Shown here piece after piece: positions 38,008 to 47,517 of a stretch of DNA of 64,000 nt (the first letter of the stretch is position 1; each line of letters begins with the position of its first letter). The translations under genes were made by a program, and so were the position numbers. Location of the stretch: NCBI RefSeq assembly GCF_900115345.1, contig NZ_FOWC01000005.1, positions 1-64,000 of the forward strand, read 5' to 3'. Origin of the DNA: Amycolatopsis rubida. GTDB taxonomy: Bacteria > Actinomycetota > Actinomycetes > Mycobacteriales > Pseudonocardiaceae. Below the pieces are notes generated by a model. It was not told where the DNA came from. It did no database searches and was given only the letters and a program-made list of their open reading frames with translations.

Positions 38008-40977
38008 ATGGCCAACCGCCGGCTTCTGAGCATCGTCCTGTCCGCCGTCGCCGGGGTGGCCGGAACGCTCGCCCTCGGCCAGCCGGCCGCCGCGAGCGGG
38101 CCGCCGCCGGTGACGGTGTATGCCGCTCCGCGCGCTGACGCGCCGCCCGGAAATCCCTGCACCCGGCCGCGCCCGTGTTCGCTTTCCCAGGCGCAGCAAC
38201 GGGTTCGGCACCTTCTCCGCACCGGGGCCGGCGCCCGCCGCGACATCGTGCTCAAGCTCGCCGGCGGCTCCTACTACCTCTCCGCTCCCCTGGCGTTCGG
38301 CCCGCAGGACTCCGGCCGCAACGGCCACACCGTGACCTGGCAGCAGGCGACCGACGCCGCCGTGACGATCAGCGGCGGCCGGCCGTTGCGCCCGGCCTGG
38401 CAGCCCGCGGCTCCCGGCAGCAAGATCATGGCGGCGACCGTCCCGGCCGGGCTGGATTTCGACGGCCTGTTCGTCAACGGGCAGCGCCAGATCCTGGCCC
38501 GCTATCCGAACTACGATCCGGACGCGGCCCGGCTGCAGGGGTCGGTCTCGCTGGCCGATCTGGGGCGGGAGTCGGCGAAGTGGTCGAACCCGTCGACCGC
38601 GCTGGTGCGCGCGATGCACTGCGGCGACTGGGGTTCGGTCTCGTTCACCGTCAGCGGCCGCACCGGCGACGGGCTCGCTCTGCACTATGTCGGCGACAAC
38701 AACCGGCCGCGGGACTGCGGGCTGACGAAGGGGAACGGGCCCGGCCGGATCGGACCGGCGATGGCCGAGAACGTCAAGGAGGAACTCGACGCCCCCGGCG
38801 AGTGGTTCTACGAGCGGACGAGCGGCCGGCTGCTCTACTATCCGCCGGAGGGAACCGATCTTTCCGCCGCGACGGTCGAAACCGCTGAGCAGGACCAGCT
38901 GATCACCCTCGCCGGGACCTCCCCGGCCAACCCCGTCCACGACATCACGCTGCGCGGACTGCACTTCGCCGCCACTCACCGCACGCTTTTCGACAGCACC
39001 TTCGAAGCCGACGCCAAGGGCGACTGGGCAGTGGTCCGCAAGGGCGCGGTGCATCTGAAGAACGCCGCGGACATCGCAGTCACCGGATCATTTTTCGACC
39101 AGCTCGGCGGCAACGGCGTATTCCTGGACGGCTACACCAAGCACAACACGGTCAGCGACAACAAGTTCGAGTCCGACGGAGCCACGGACGTCCAGATCGT
39201 CGGCTCGCCGAGCGCGGTACGCGACTACTCCGGCAACTATGACGACACCGTGTCCGTCTCCGACACCGCGCCCGGGCCGAAGACCGACGACTATCCCCGC
39301 GACATCGTCGTGCGGAACAACCGCATGCGGAGCATGGGCCGGTTCGAGAAGCAGTCCTCCGGGGTCAACATCTCCATGAGCGCGAATGTCACCGTCGACG
39401 GCAACACTATCTCCGACAGCCCGCGCGCGTGCCTCAACATCGAGGACGGCACCTGGGGCGGGCACGACATCAAGAACAACGACCTCTTCGACTGCGTCAA
39501 GGAAACCGGCGACAACGGCTCGGTCAACGTGTGGGGACGCGGCCGGTTCTGGGCCAGTTCCGGCAACAACACTCTCGCGCCGGGCACGAGCTTCGAAGGC
39601 TCCACCGGCACCGCGCTGACCGACGCCCAGGCCCGGCACCTGATGAAGCGCGACGTCGTCCGGCCCATCACCGTCCAGCACAACCGGTTCTGGCACGCCG
39701 GCGACTGGGCCATCGACCTCGACGACGGATCGTCGGACTTCCGGTTGCTGGACAACCTCATCCTCAAGGGCGGCATCAAACTGCGCGACGGGTACGAGCG
39801 CACGGTGCGGAACAACCTGCTCGTGGACGGCTCGATCTACGAACAGGTCAGCCACTCCGGCTGCGGCGACGTCATCGAGCACAACATCACCCTCGGGCCG
39901 CAGGCGTACAGCAACGTGCTGAACAACCCGTCCACGGCCCAGTACGGCGTCGACCGCAATCTCTTCTGGAACGACCATTACCCGGTTTACGTCAATCCCG
40001 ACGGCAGCGGCAACGAGGCGCTTTCCGCGGACGGCGCCACGATCAACCCCCAGTCGGCCTGGGTTCGCGCCGGAATGGACCCGCACTCGCTCGTCGCGGA
40101 CCCGGAATTCACGGCGGCCGACCCGACAGCGAGCTACGACTTCACCGTCGCCTCCGGCTCGCCCGCGGTCAGCCTCGGATACGCCAACTTCCCGATGACC
40201 GGTTTCGGGGCCGCCGGCGGACCGCTTCCGCCCAAGGCGGCCTTCGCTTACGGCCCAGGCTCGGGCGGGCCAGCCAACGGGCTGATCGTCCAGCCTGAAA
40301 TGCTGATGGGAGCCGCCGCGACCAATATCCCGTCGCTCGCCGTCCAGTCGTCGCTCGGCTTGACCAAGCCTTACGGCCTTTACCTGACCTCGGTGCCAGA
40401 AGGCAGCTATGCGGCTCAGCACGGGCTGCGGACCGGTGACGACATCACGGCCGTCAACGGCACCTCAGTGACCGACGATCGCAACACTTTCTGGCTCAGC
40501 TACAACAAACTCGCCCCGGGTGCGCCGATCACGCTGACCGTGCGGCGCGGGCAGGCCGACGTCACTGTCCGTCTTGGCAAGACGCTCGGATCCGAATTGC
40601 TCAACAACACCTCCGGCGTCGTCTACACCACCGCCGGATCCCCGTCGACGGGATGGATCTGGCGCGGTAAAACGGCCGGAGGCGCGAATTCCTACCTCGA
40701 CGACATCTGGGCGACGCAGAATGCCGGGGACTCGTGGAGTTTGACGTTCTCCGGAACGGGGATCGACATCATCTCCGAAACCAACACCGACGAGGGCGAC
40801 GTCGACCTGACCTTGGACGGCGCCCCCGATCGGACGGTCAGTTTCGTCACGCCGGCCCGGGAGTATCAGTCGACAGTCGCGACCATCTCGGGCCTGCGGC
40901 CGGGCGTGCATACCGTTACGGGCACGATGAAGAACGGCAGTTACCTGATCGTGGATGCTTTCCGGACTCATCCGTAG
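38008..40977 (+). CDS. Secreted right-handed beta-helix protein with PDZ domain
   Basis: 989 residues with a Sec signal (MANRRLLSIVLSAVAGVAG..PAAAS, cleavage near 30). The N-terminal part (LKLAGGSYYLSAPLAFGPQDSG, ISGGRPLRPAW) and the central parallel beta-helix (about 300-720, with repeated VRNN, VDGN and IKNND turns) resemble GH141-like carbohydrate-active enzymes. Residues about 765-870 form a PDZ domain (GLYLTSVPEGSYAAQHGLRT, DDITAVNGTSV). The last ~110 residues are a beta-sandwich-like tail. ATG 38008 has AAGGAGG. Likely acts on a polysaccharide outside the cell; the substrate is not visible. Confidence 0.8.
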   Translation: MANRRLLSIVLSAVAGVAGTLALGQPAAASGPPPVTVYAAPRADAPPGNPCTRPRPCSLSQAQQRVRHLLRTGAGARRDIVLKLAGGSYYLSAPLAFGPQDSGRNGHTVTWQQATDAAVTISGGRPLRPAWQPAAPGSKIMAATVPAGLDFDGLFVNGQRQILARYPNYDPDAARLQGSVSLADLGRESAKWSNPSTALVRAMHCGDWGSVSFTVSGRTGDGLALHYVGDNNRPRDCGLTKGNGPGRIGPAMAENVKEELDAPGEWFYERTSGRLLYYPPEGTDLSAATVETAEQDQLITLAGTSPANPVHDITLRGLHFAATHRTLFDSTFEADAKGDWAVVRKGAVHLKNAADIAVTGSFFDQLGGNGVFLDGYTKHNTVSDNKFESDGATDVQIVGSPSAVRDYSGNYDDTVSVSDTAPGPKTDDYPRDIVVRNNRMRSMGRFEKQSSGVNISMSANVTVDGNTISDSPRACLNIEDGTWGGHDIKNNDLFDCVKETGDNGSVNVWGRGRFWASSGNNTLAPGTSFEGSTGTALTDAQARHLMKRDVVRPITVQHNRFWHAGDWAIDLDDGSSDFRLLDNLILKGGIKLRDGYERTVRNNLLVDGSIYEQVSHSGCGDVIEHNITLGPQAYSNVLNNPSTAQYGVDRNLFWNDHYPVYVNPDGSGNEALSADGATINPQSAWVRAGMDPHSLVADPEFTAADPTASYDFTVASGSPAVSLGYANFPMTGFGAAGGPLPPKAAFAYGPGSGGPANGLIVQPEMLMGAAATNIPSLAVQSSLGLTKPYGLYLTSVPEGSYAAQHGLRTGDDITAVNGTSVTDDRNTFWLSYNKLAPGAPITLTVRRGQADVTVRLGKTLGSELLNNTSGVVYTTAGSPSTGWIWRGKTAGGANSYLDDIWATQNAGDSWSLTFSGTGIDIISETNTDEGDVDLTLDGAPDRTVSFVTPAREYQSTVATISGLRPGVHTVTGTMKNGSYLIVDAFRTHP

Positions 40978-40997
40978 CTGACGCTCAACGCGATCTT

Positions 40998-41369
40998 CTA
41001 CTCGGTACGCGAACCGCCCGTCAGGTGGGCGAGCACATTGACGACATTCCCGCCCGGATCCTCCACAAAAAACCGCCGCACGCCCCACGACTCGTCGGTC
41101 AACGGATAAACCACCCGCAGCCCACGCCGCACCGCCTCCGCATGAGCCGCATCGACCGCCTCCGGGCCGCCGAGGTCGATACCCCAGCGAGGAACGGGAT
41201 CACCGCTTCCAGGCGGAAGCACAAGCACCTGAGCAACCGGATTGTCCCCGCTACGCAAGCCAAGAGCAGGAGAATCCATAGCGACCTCGAACCCCAGAAC
41301 CTGAACATAGAAATCACGGGTCGCGACGTCGTCGGAACCTTCGGAGTAGGCAATGATGCGTTTGATCAC
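40998..41369 (-). CDS. VOC/glyoxalase-fold protein
   Basis: 123 residues with the paired beta-alpha-beta modules of the vicinal-oxygen-chelate fold: FYVQVLGFEVAMD near 20-32 and RRFFVEDPGGNVVNVLAH near the end. Metal ligands are partly kept (the Glu of FVEDPGGN). A resistance, isomerase or dioxygenase role cannot be chosen. Convergent with the beta-helix gene, 20 bases apart. Confidence 0.85.
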   Translation of the reverse strand: MIKRIIAYSEGSDDVATRDFYVQVLGFEVAMDSPALGLRSGDNPVAQVLVLPPGSGDPVPRWGIDLGGPEAVDAAHAEAVRRGLRVVYPLTDESWGVRRFFVEDPGGNVVNVLAHLTGGSRTE

Positions 41370-41417
41370 CCGGAGAGCGTCCCAGACCAGGCGGACCGAG
41401 TCTTGGAGAAAGAGGAG

Positions 41418-42089
41418 CTAACCGCCAGCGGAGTAAACGATGCGGCGGTGCCGTCCGGGACGCTGGACCCGCCAGTGCCGCCCGCGCGACGACGACCGGC
41501 CCGCGCCGCGCGCCGCGAGCGCGAGGTGACGCTCAGCGAACTGTTCGGCGGTGATGCTCATCAGAACGGGGTACTTGACCTCCCCGCGCAGCAACTCGGC
41601 GTCGCGGAGCCGGCCCTCTTCCCGAAAGCCCAGCTCGCCGTGCAGCGACAGCGAGGCGAAGTTGCTGCCATTGACGCTCACCTCGCACGCCCGGTACCGG
41701 CACCGCTCGAACATGAACGCCAGCAGCAGCGCGACCGCGTCGGCGGCGTAACCGCAGCGGCGGTGCTGCGGGCCGATCCCGACGCCGTAGCTGAACCGGC
41801 CGGAGAACGGATCCGTTTCGACCCACACGGAGCCGACCAGCGTCCGGTTGTGCAGGGTTTCGATCGCGAAGTGGAAGCCGTCCGGGGAGGAGTGCCCGCG
41901 GTGCGTCGCCCAGTGCCGGTAGCCGCCGACCTGCGGGTCGCGCGCCCGGACGGAGTCCCGGTCGAATCCGGCGAGGGTGCGCTGGTCGCCGGGGCGGACC
42001 TCGCGCAGCCGCACCTTCCGTCCGACCTCGTCGACCCGCCACGGGGCGACAGCGCCGGACCCGGCCCGCCGAGACGCATTCGTGATCAT
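41418..42089 (-). CDS. GNAT-family N-acetyltransferase (RimJ/RimL-like)
   Basis: 223 residues. RLREVRPGDQRTLAGF opens the fold, YGVGIGPQHRRCGYAADAV is the acetyl-CoA loop, and ACEVSVNGSNFASLSLHGELGFREEG the C-terminal motif B. The last ~45 residues are an Arg-rich extension. Target unknown. It lies 48 bases upstream of the VOC gene on the same strand. Confidence 0.85.
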   Translation of the reverse strand: MITNASRRAGSGAVAPWRVDEVGRKVRLREVRPGDQRTLAGFDRDSVRARDPQVGGYRHWATHRGHSSPDGFHFAIETLHNRTLVGSVWVETDPFSGRFSYGVGIGPQHRRCGYAADAVALLLAFMFERCRYRACEVSVNGSNFASLSLHGELGFREEGRLRDAELLRGEVKYPVLMSITAEQFAERHLALAARGAGRSSSRGRHWRVQRPGRHRRIVYSAGG

Positions 42090-42157
42090 CGGGAGTGATG
42101 GTACCGGGCCGCGTCCGGGCGGGTTTCAGGAGAATCCCCCATCGGCACCGGACCCCG

Positions 42158-42883
42158 TCACTCCGTGCGGTTTCCCTTCACCGGAGCGGGTTTTTCCGGA
42201 TCGAACCGCCCCGGTTCGGGAGTCAGCGAGGGCCCGGCGAAATCCGGGCAGGCGAACGCGGGGGCGAGCAGGTGCTTCTGGGCAGCATCGCACGAGACGC
42301 CGGTGAAGTACCCGCTGGTCGTGCCCGTTCACAGGCCGCCGGGCACGATGCAGTCGGGGTCGCTCCGCACGAACGGCCCCAGGCCCCCGGCTGCCGGGAT
42401 CGAAGGCGCAGGCCACCAGGTACGAGACGGGCGGGTACACCCCACGGTCCTCTTCGGCTGCACGGCAGGCCAGGCGGACGACGCAGTCCTGGAGATCCGC
42501 CCTGGCGTCCGGAGCGAAGAGGCTGGAATACGCACCGGCGTGATGCCGCTCGACCTTCGGCTGAACGGGGATCTTCAGCCCGGCGATGCCCTCGGACCAG
42601 TTCTGCGCCGGGGTGTCGACAAACGGCCGGGCCAGGTCGACGCGCCCGTAGCCGGGGAGGCTGGTCGGCGCGAGTGCGGTGGCGGGGGTGCGCACGGCGG
42701 ACTGCTCCCCGCGGTCCCCTGCTTCCACCGGCAGAAACCCGCCTCCCCGACGGCCGCCACCCTGCGCCGACGCGCCCGGCGCCGCAGACCGGTCCAAGCT
42801 TCCTTTTCGGCGTACCGCTGCCAATCCGGGTCCATCAGGTCCGGGTGGCTCTCGATGTCGATCTCGCAGCGAAAGATCGACAA
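42158..42883 (-). pseudogene. Decayed gene of unrecognised family
   Basis: Protein-like pieces in changing frames: a start at TTG 42883 (MSIFRCEIDIESHPDLMDPD), a middle part (ARPFVDTPAQNWSEGIAG, YSSLFAPDARADLQDC, GVYPPVSYLVACAFD), then after a frameshift near 42400 LGPFVRSDPDCIVPGGL, a TGA at 42329, and in the same frame beyond it SGYFTGVSCDAAQKHLLAPA down to a TGA at 42158. The Cys content suggests an exported protein. The 850-base gap 42090-42941 contains nothing else that I can support. Confidence 0.5.
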
Positions 42884-42941
42884 CCGCGAGCAGGCGTTAC
42901 GAGCGGCCGGGCTTGGCGATCATTTCGAAATCCAGGCGGGG

Positions 42942-43319
42942 TCACATCAATTTGCACGGAATGTCGGCATTTTCGTCGAGATGATACGAAGCGCACACGC
43001 GGTGGTAACCGTCCGCGATGACCAGGTCGTCGACCGTCTCGAATCCGGGATGGCCGTGCCCGCGCACGAGCAGGACCGGCGAGAGCGCCTTGCCGCCCTT
43101 GACCTTCTCCAGGTCCTTCGCGACGTGCGCGTTGTCCTCGGGGAGCAGCTTCAGCCTGCTGGCCCGGAGGATGTCCTTCGCTTTGCGGTGCGTCAGTTTC
43201 GCGTCTTTCAGCTGATCGACCAGACCGGCCGCGGTGTCCTCGGGCGCGACCAGGGTGAGATAGTCGAATGCTGCCGGATAATCGTGCTCGTCCGGTTCGT
43301 CTTTCCAGTGCTCTTTCAC
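42942..43319 (-). CDS. ParB/sulfiredoxin-like small protein
   Basis: 125 residues, a single ParB/Srx-like domain; the C-terminal DDLVIADGYHRVCASYHLDE has the GxHR signature of the fold. It has no DNA-binding helix region, so it is not a chromosome-partition ParB. Related stand-alone domains have nuclease, CTPase or kinase-like roles; here none can be chosen. GTG 43319 has GGGAGG upstream. Confidence 0.7.
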   Translation of the reverse strand: MKEHWKDEPDEHDYPAAFDYLTLVAPEDTAAGLVDQLKDAKLTHRKAKDILRASRLKLLPEDNAHVAKDLEKVKGGKALSPVLLVRGHGHPGFETVDDLVIADGYHRVCASYHLDENADIPCKLM

Positions 43320-43407
43320 AACGCCTCCCTCGATTCGACGGGAGTCATTGTCGTCCGGTCCGAGGCGGGCGGGCCAGGTCCGTCGCCCGTCTGCGAAGCG
43401 GAACGCG

Positions 43408-44025
43408 TCAACGGCGGATCAGCCCCTGTGCCTTCCCCGCCGCCACCGCCGCGGTCCGGGAATCCACTCCGAGCTTCGGGTAAATGTGCGCCAAATGCGA
43501 TTTCACCGTCGCCTCGCTCAAAAACAGCCGTTTGCTGATCTCCAGGTTCGACAACCCGTCCGCGACCAGCCCCAGCACCTCGATCTCCCGGGGCGACAAC
43601 GCGGCCGCCGGGGCGCGCATGCGGTTCATCAGCCGGTGGGCGACCGCGGGGGCCAGGACGGTCTGCCCGGTGGCGGCGTTGCGCACCGCGGCGGCGAGGT
43701 CTTCCGGCGGGGCGTCCTTCAGGAGATACCCGGTCGCGCCTGCTTCGATCGCGGCCAGGATGTCGCCGTCGGTGTCGTATGTCGTCAGGACCAGGACTTT
43801 CGGCGCGCCGGCCGCCGCGGTGATCTCCGCGGTTGCTTCCGAGCCGTGCGTTCCGGAGCCGAACTGGAGGTCCATCAGCACGACGTCCACGCCCGCCGCC
43901 AGCCGCACGGCCTCCTCCGCGGAGGACGCTTCGGCGACGACTTCCAGGTCCGGTTCGGTTTCCAGGACGGCGCGCAATCCGGCGCGGACGACGGGGTGGT
44001 CGTCGGCGAGCAGGAGGCGGATCAT
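43408..44025 (-). CDS. NarL/LuxR-family response regulator
   Basis: 205 residues: receiver with Asp52 (VVLMDLQFGS), LTTYDTDGD switch and LLKDAPPED; LuxR helix-turn-helix LSPREIEVLGLVADGLSNLEI..VKSHLAHIYPKLG. Start ATG 44025 overlaps the kinase stop (ATGA). With the kinase it probably controls the divergent ABC genes at 45369, as is usual for such antibiotic- or envelope-stress modules. Confidence 0.93.
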   Translation of the reverse strand: MIRLLLADDHPVVRAGLRAVLETEPDLEVVAEASSAEEAVRLAAGVDVVLMDLQFGSGTHGSEATAEITAAAGAPKVLVLTTYDTDGDILAAIEAGATGYLLKDAPPEDLAAAVRNAATGQTVLAPAVAHRLMNRMRAPAAALSPREIEVLGLVADGLSNLEISKRLFLSEATVKSHLAHIYPKLGVDSRTAAVAAGKAQGLIRR

Positions 44026-45197
44026 CGCGGGTCCACCGGGAAGCTCACGGCCAGCGCGGCGCCGTTGCCGGGCGACGATTCCACGGTCCACGAGCCGCCG
44101 AGGGAGCGGGCGCGGGCGCGCATCGCGGGCAGGCCGAAGCCGCTGCCGCCGCGTACTTCCCGCGGTTCGAAGCCGATGCCGTCGTCCACGGCGTCCAGGG
44201 TGATGCTCGTGTCCATGTAACTCAAGGTCAGCTCGGCCCGGCCGGCTGCGGCGTGCCGGACGGTGTTGGCCAGCGCAGACTGGGCGATCCGCAGCAAGGC
44301 GACCTCGTACGCGGTCGGCACGTCGAACGGGGCGCCGCTGAGGTGAAAGTGGACAGTCAGACCGGAACGCTGCTGCGTGGTCGCGCACAGACGTTCCAAC
44401 GCCGCGGGCAAGGAAGCTCCTTCCAGTTCCACCGGGGCCAGTGCGTAGACGAGGCGGCGGGCTTCGGTGAGGTTGTCTTGCGCGGCTTGCCGGGCCTGCG
44501 TGACGTGCGGGACCGCGGCGTCGGGACGGTCCGGCAGCGCGCGTTCGGCGGCGCGGAGCAGCAGGTGGATGCTCGACAGGCCCTGTGCGAGGGTGTCGTG
44601 GATTTCCCGCGCGAGGCGTTCCCGTTCGGCCAGGACGCCGGCGGAGTGTTCCATCGCGGCGAGGTCGTCGCGGGTCTCGCGCAGCTCCTCGATGAGCTGC
44701 CGTCGTTGCTCGCTTTCGCGGTAGAGCACCTGGTAGCCGAGCACGGTGGCGATCGCGACCGCGGCCCCGAGCGCCGGGCCGATGATCACGCCGACGCTGA
44801 ATCCGCCTTGGTGGCGCGTGAAACCGGCGATCGCCAGGACCGCGGTCAGCGCGACGACGGCCGGACCCCAGCGCGTCGGCAGCAGGTGCATGTGCAGGAA
44901 GTACAACGGGAAAGCCAGCCACACCCCGTCGGGCGTGAGCCACAGCAGCACGAGCCACGCGACGCCCAGTACGGCCAGCCATCCGGCCGTCGCGCCCGGC
45001 AGCCGGCCGACGCGAGGCAGCAGCGGGCCCGCGGTGTAGACGCCGCCCATCACCAGCGCGCCCGCCAGCACCGCGGGCGCGTGCGGCACTCCGTCGGCGA
45101 ACGCGCGCGCGACGGCGAGCACCAGCAGTCCGGCCAGCAGGAGGTGCAGGCAGACGCGCAGGACGCGCAACGGCCGGTCGAGGGTGTGCGGGTTCAC
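44022..45197 (-). CDS. DesK/LiaS-type sensor histidine kinase
   Basis: 391 residues. Four to five membrane spans (about 10-155) with very short outer loops, a coiled linker (ESEQRRQLIEELRETRDDLA), H-box ERERLAREIHDTLAQGLSSIHLLL with the phosphorylated His, and an ATPase domain (LANTVRHAAAGRAE, DDGIGFEPRE, GFGLPAMRARARSLGG). It autophosphorylates on an envelope signal and passes phosphate to the regulator encoded next. GTG/ATG region at 45197, divergent from the ABC operon. Confidence 0.92.
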   Translation of the reverse strand: MNPHTLDRPLRVLRVCLHLLLAGLLVLAVARAFADGVPHAPAVLAGALVMGGVYTAGPLLPRVGRLPGATAGWLAVLGVAWLVLLWLTPDGVWLAFPLYFLHMHLLPTRWGPAVVALTAVLAIAGFTRHQGGFSVGVIIGPALGAAVAIATVLGYQVLYRESEQRRQLIEELRETRDDLAAMEHSAGVLAERERLAREIHDTLAQGLSSIHLLLRAAERALPDRPDAAVPHVTQARQAAQDNLTEARRLVYALAPVELEGASLPAALERLCATTQQRSGLTVHFHLSGAPFDVPTAYEVALLRIAQSALANTVRHAAAGRAELTLSYMDTSITLDAVDDGIGFEPREVRGGSGFGLPAMRARARSLGGSWTVESSPGNGAALAVSFPVDPR

Positions 45198-45217
45198 GAA
45201 AGCGGCTACCTCCCCCG

Positions 45218-45256
45218 TCGATTGTCCGTGTCCCGGGCGGATTTCGCATCAATCGA
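45218..45256. promoter_or_regulatory. TCGATTG..CAATCGA inverted repeat in divergent promoter
   Basis: Perfect 7-base arms at 45218-45224 and 45250-45256 in the 171-base gap between the kinase gene and the ABC permease gene. A candidate binding site for the response regulator, unproven. Confidence 0.3.
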
Positions 45257-45368
45257 AAGGTTGAGCGGCGTGTGCACCCATCGATTCCCGGGAGACCGTC
45301 CGCGGCGCGATGTTCCCGCGCCCCGGCCGGACGAGGCTGGGAAGCACACCGAGAAGGAAGGGACGCAC

Positions 45369-46385
45369 ATGTTCGTCGCGTGGCGGGATCTGCGCTTCGC
45401 CAAGGGGCGGTTCGCGCTGATGGGGACCGTCGTCGTGCTGATGACACTGCTGGTCGGGCTGTTGTCCGGGCTGAGCGCGGGGCTGGCCGCGCAGAGCACG
45501 TCCGCGATCACCGGGTTGAAGGCCGACCACCTGGTCTTCGCCGAACCCGGCAGCGGATCGCTCTCGTTTGGACAGTCCACAGTGACCCGTGAGCAGGCCG
45601 AGCAGTACGCCCGGGTTCCGGGAGTGACCAGCGCGGAACCGATCGCGGTCAGCACGGCCAGCGCGACGGCCGGCGAGCGCACCGCGACGTTGGCGGCGTT
45701 CGGAGTCCGAAACCAGCGCCCGGGCACCGTGGTGTTGTCCACAGATGCGGCCGACGCGTTGACGGCCCGCGAAGGCGACCAGCTCACCTTGCAAGGCCAG
45801 AAAGTCACCGTTTCCGCCATCTCCGGGGACGATTCCTACAGCCATCTCCCGGTGGTGTGGACGCACCTCGCCGGTCCAAACGCGACAGTGCTCGCGGTGA
45901 CCGCTGACCCGTCCACCGACATCGCCGCCGCGGACGCACGCCTCGGCACCCGTACCGTCACGAAGGACGACGCGTTGTCCGCGATCGGTTCCTACTCGGC
46001 GGAAAACGGCTCGCTCCAGCTCATGCGCGGCTTCCTGTTCGTGATCTCCGCGCTGGTGATCGGCGCGTTCTTCACCGTGTGGACGATCCAGCGCAGCCGC
46101 GACATCGCGGTGCTGAAAGCGCTCGGCGCGACCACGAAGTACCTGCTGCGGGACGCGCTCGGCCAGGTCGTCGTGCTGCTGGCCGGCGGGACCGCGCTCG
46201 GGACCGGACTCGCCGCCGCGCTCGGAGCGGTCGCGTCGGGGACGGTGCCGTTCGTGCTCAGCGCGGGCACCTTGCTCGGCCCGGCCGCGGTGCTGGTGGT
46301 GCTCGGGGTGCTCGGCGCCGCCCTCGCGGTCCGCCGCATCACCTCCGTCGACCCGCTGACCGCCCTCACCTCCGGAGCGCGCTGA
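45369..46385 (+). CDS. FtsX-like ABC transporter permease
   Basis: 338 residues. One N-terminal span (about 15-40), a large extracellular domain (about 45-215) of the MacB/FtsX kind, then three spans with the FtsX signature RDIAVLKALGATTKYLLRDAL. Such permeases work as mechanotransmitters or exporters of peptides and antibiotics. ATG 45369 follows AAGGAAGG. One base overlaps the ATPase gene. Probably induced by the divergent two-component system. Confidence 0.9.
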   Translation: MFVAWRDLRFAKGRFALMGTVVVLMTLLVGLLSGLSAGLAAQSTSAITGLKADHLVFAEPGSGSLSFGQSTVTREQAEQYARVPGVTSAEPIAVSTASATAGERTATLAAFGVRNQRPGTVVLSTDAADALTAREGDQLTLQGQKVTVSAISGDDSYSHLPVVWTHLAGPNATVLAVTADPSTDIAAADARLGTRTVTKDDALSAIGSYSAENGSLQLMRGFLFVISALVIGAFFTVWTIQRSRDIAVLKALGATTKYLLRDALGQVVVLLAGGTALGTGLAAALGAVASGTVPFVLSAGTLLGPAAVLVVLGVLGAALAVRRITSVDPLTALTSGAR

Positions 46386-47083
46386 TGAGCCTGCACCTGT
46401 CCGGCATCACCCTCACCTACCCCGACGGCGATTCCCGCCTCACCGCCCTCGACCAGGTCGATCTCCACGTGCCCGCCGGGAGCGTCGCCGCGGTGGCCGG
46501 ACCGTCCGGATCCGGCAAATCGAGCCTGCTGGCCGTCGCCGCGACGCTCGTCCGGCCCGATCGCGGACGCGTGGCCGTCGGCGGCGTCGACACCACCGGC
46601 CTGGACCGCGCCGCGCTGGCGGAACTGCGGCGCACCAAGATCGGGATCGTGTTCCAGCAACCGAATCTGCTGGCGTCGCTCACCGCGCTCGAACAACTGG
46701 AAGTCATGGCGCACCTGAGCCGAACCCCACGCCGCGAGGCGAGGAAACGAGCCGCGGAGCTGCTCGACGCCGTCGGGCTGGCCGATCGCGCGACGCACCG
46801 GCCGGGACGGCTTTCCGGCGGACAGCAGCAACGGGTGACCATCGCGCGCGCCTTGATGAACGAGCCCGCCGTGCTGCTGGTCGACGAGCCGACGAGCGCC
46901 CTGGACCAGGACCGCGGAGCGGCAGTGGTCGATCTGCTCACTACGATCACGCACCAGCAGGCGACGGCAACCGTACTGGTCACCCACGACCGCTCCCACC
47001 TCGAAGGAGTCGACTCGGTGCACGAGGTCGTCGACGGACGGATCCACCAGCCGGCCCGGGCCTGCGCCGAGGAGAACCGATGA
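46385..47083 (+). CDS. MacB-type ABC transporter ATPase
   Basis: 232 residues: Walker A GPSGSGKSS near 39-47, Q-loop FQQPNLLASLTALEQ, signature LSGGQQQR, Walker B LLVDEPTSALD and His in LVTHDRS. Drives the FtsX-like permease. The stop overlaps the DUF2871 start by four bases. Confidence 0.93.
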   Translation: MSLHLSGITLTYPDGDSRLTALDQVDLHVPAGSVAAVAGPSGSGKSSLLAVAATLVRPDRGRVAVGGVDTTGLDRAALAELRRTKIGIVFQQPNLLASLTALEQLEVMAHLSRTPRREARKRAAELLDAVGLADRATHRPGRLSGGQQQRVTIARALMNEPAVLLVDEPTSALDQDRGAAVVDLLTTITHQQATATVLVTHDRSHLEGVDSVHEVVDGRIHQPARACAEENR

Positions 47084-47412
47084 CGAAGAAGATCTGCTGG
47101 GCCGCCGCGATCTACCCGATCCTCGGCCTGCTCGGCGGGCTGTACTACCGCGAACTGACCAAGGCGGAGCACTTCGCCGGCGACACCCAGCTGTCCATTG
47201 TGCACACTCGCTTGCTCGCGCTCGGGACGCTGGTGTTCCTGATCGTCCTGGTGCTGGACAAGGTGTTCACGCTGTCGGCGACGAGGTCGTTCGCGCCGTT
47301 CTTCTGGGTTTACCACGCCGGGATGCTCGTGCACGGCACGCTCACTGTGCTGGGCAGGGAATCCGGCGCGGCGATCGCCGGCATCCGTAAGCCCGCTGAC
47401 GCGAAAGCGTGA
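47080..47412 (+). CDS. DUF2871-family membrane protein
   Basis: 110 residues, four hydrophobic spans, starting MTKKICWAAAIYPILGLLGG with the conserved YYRELTK and VHTRLLALG. Unknown function; the coupling to the ABC genes (ATGA) suggests an accessory part of the exporter. Confidence 0.8.
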   Translation: MTKKICWAAAIYPILGLLGGLYYRELTKAEHFAGDTQLSIVHTRLLALGTLVFLIVLVLDKVFTLSATRSFAPFFWVYHAGMLVHGTLTVLGRESGAAIAGIRKPADAKA

Positions 47413-47466
47413 CGTGAGGGGGACGGCGGGCCTTGTCCTGAGCTGAGACCGGCGTTACGCTTCGTC

Positions 47467-47493
47467 AACGGCGGTGCGCCCGCACCGTCCGTT
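47467..47493. terminator. Hairpin after the ABC operon
   Basis: AACGGCGGTGCG pairs with CGCACCGTCCGTT with one bulged base and a 2-base loop, 55 bases past the DUF2871 stop. Likely terminator of the two-component-controlled export operon. Confidence 0.5.
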
Positions 47494-47517
47494 CCGCTCG
47501 CTCTTGAGGAGGTGCGC

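Noticed and set aside
42942..43319. Chromosome-partition ParB
   Set aside because: Only 125 residues, no helix-turn-helix, no parA and no parS-like sites nearby.
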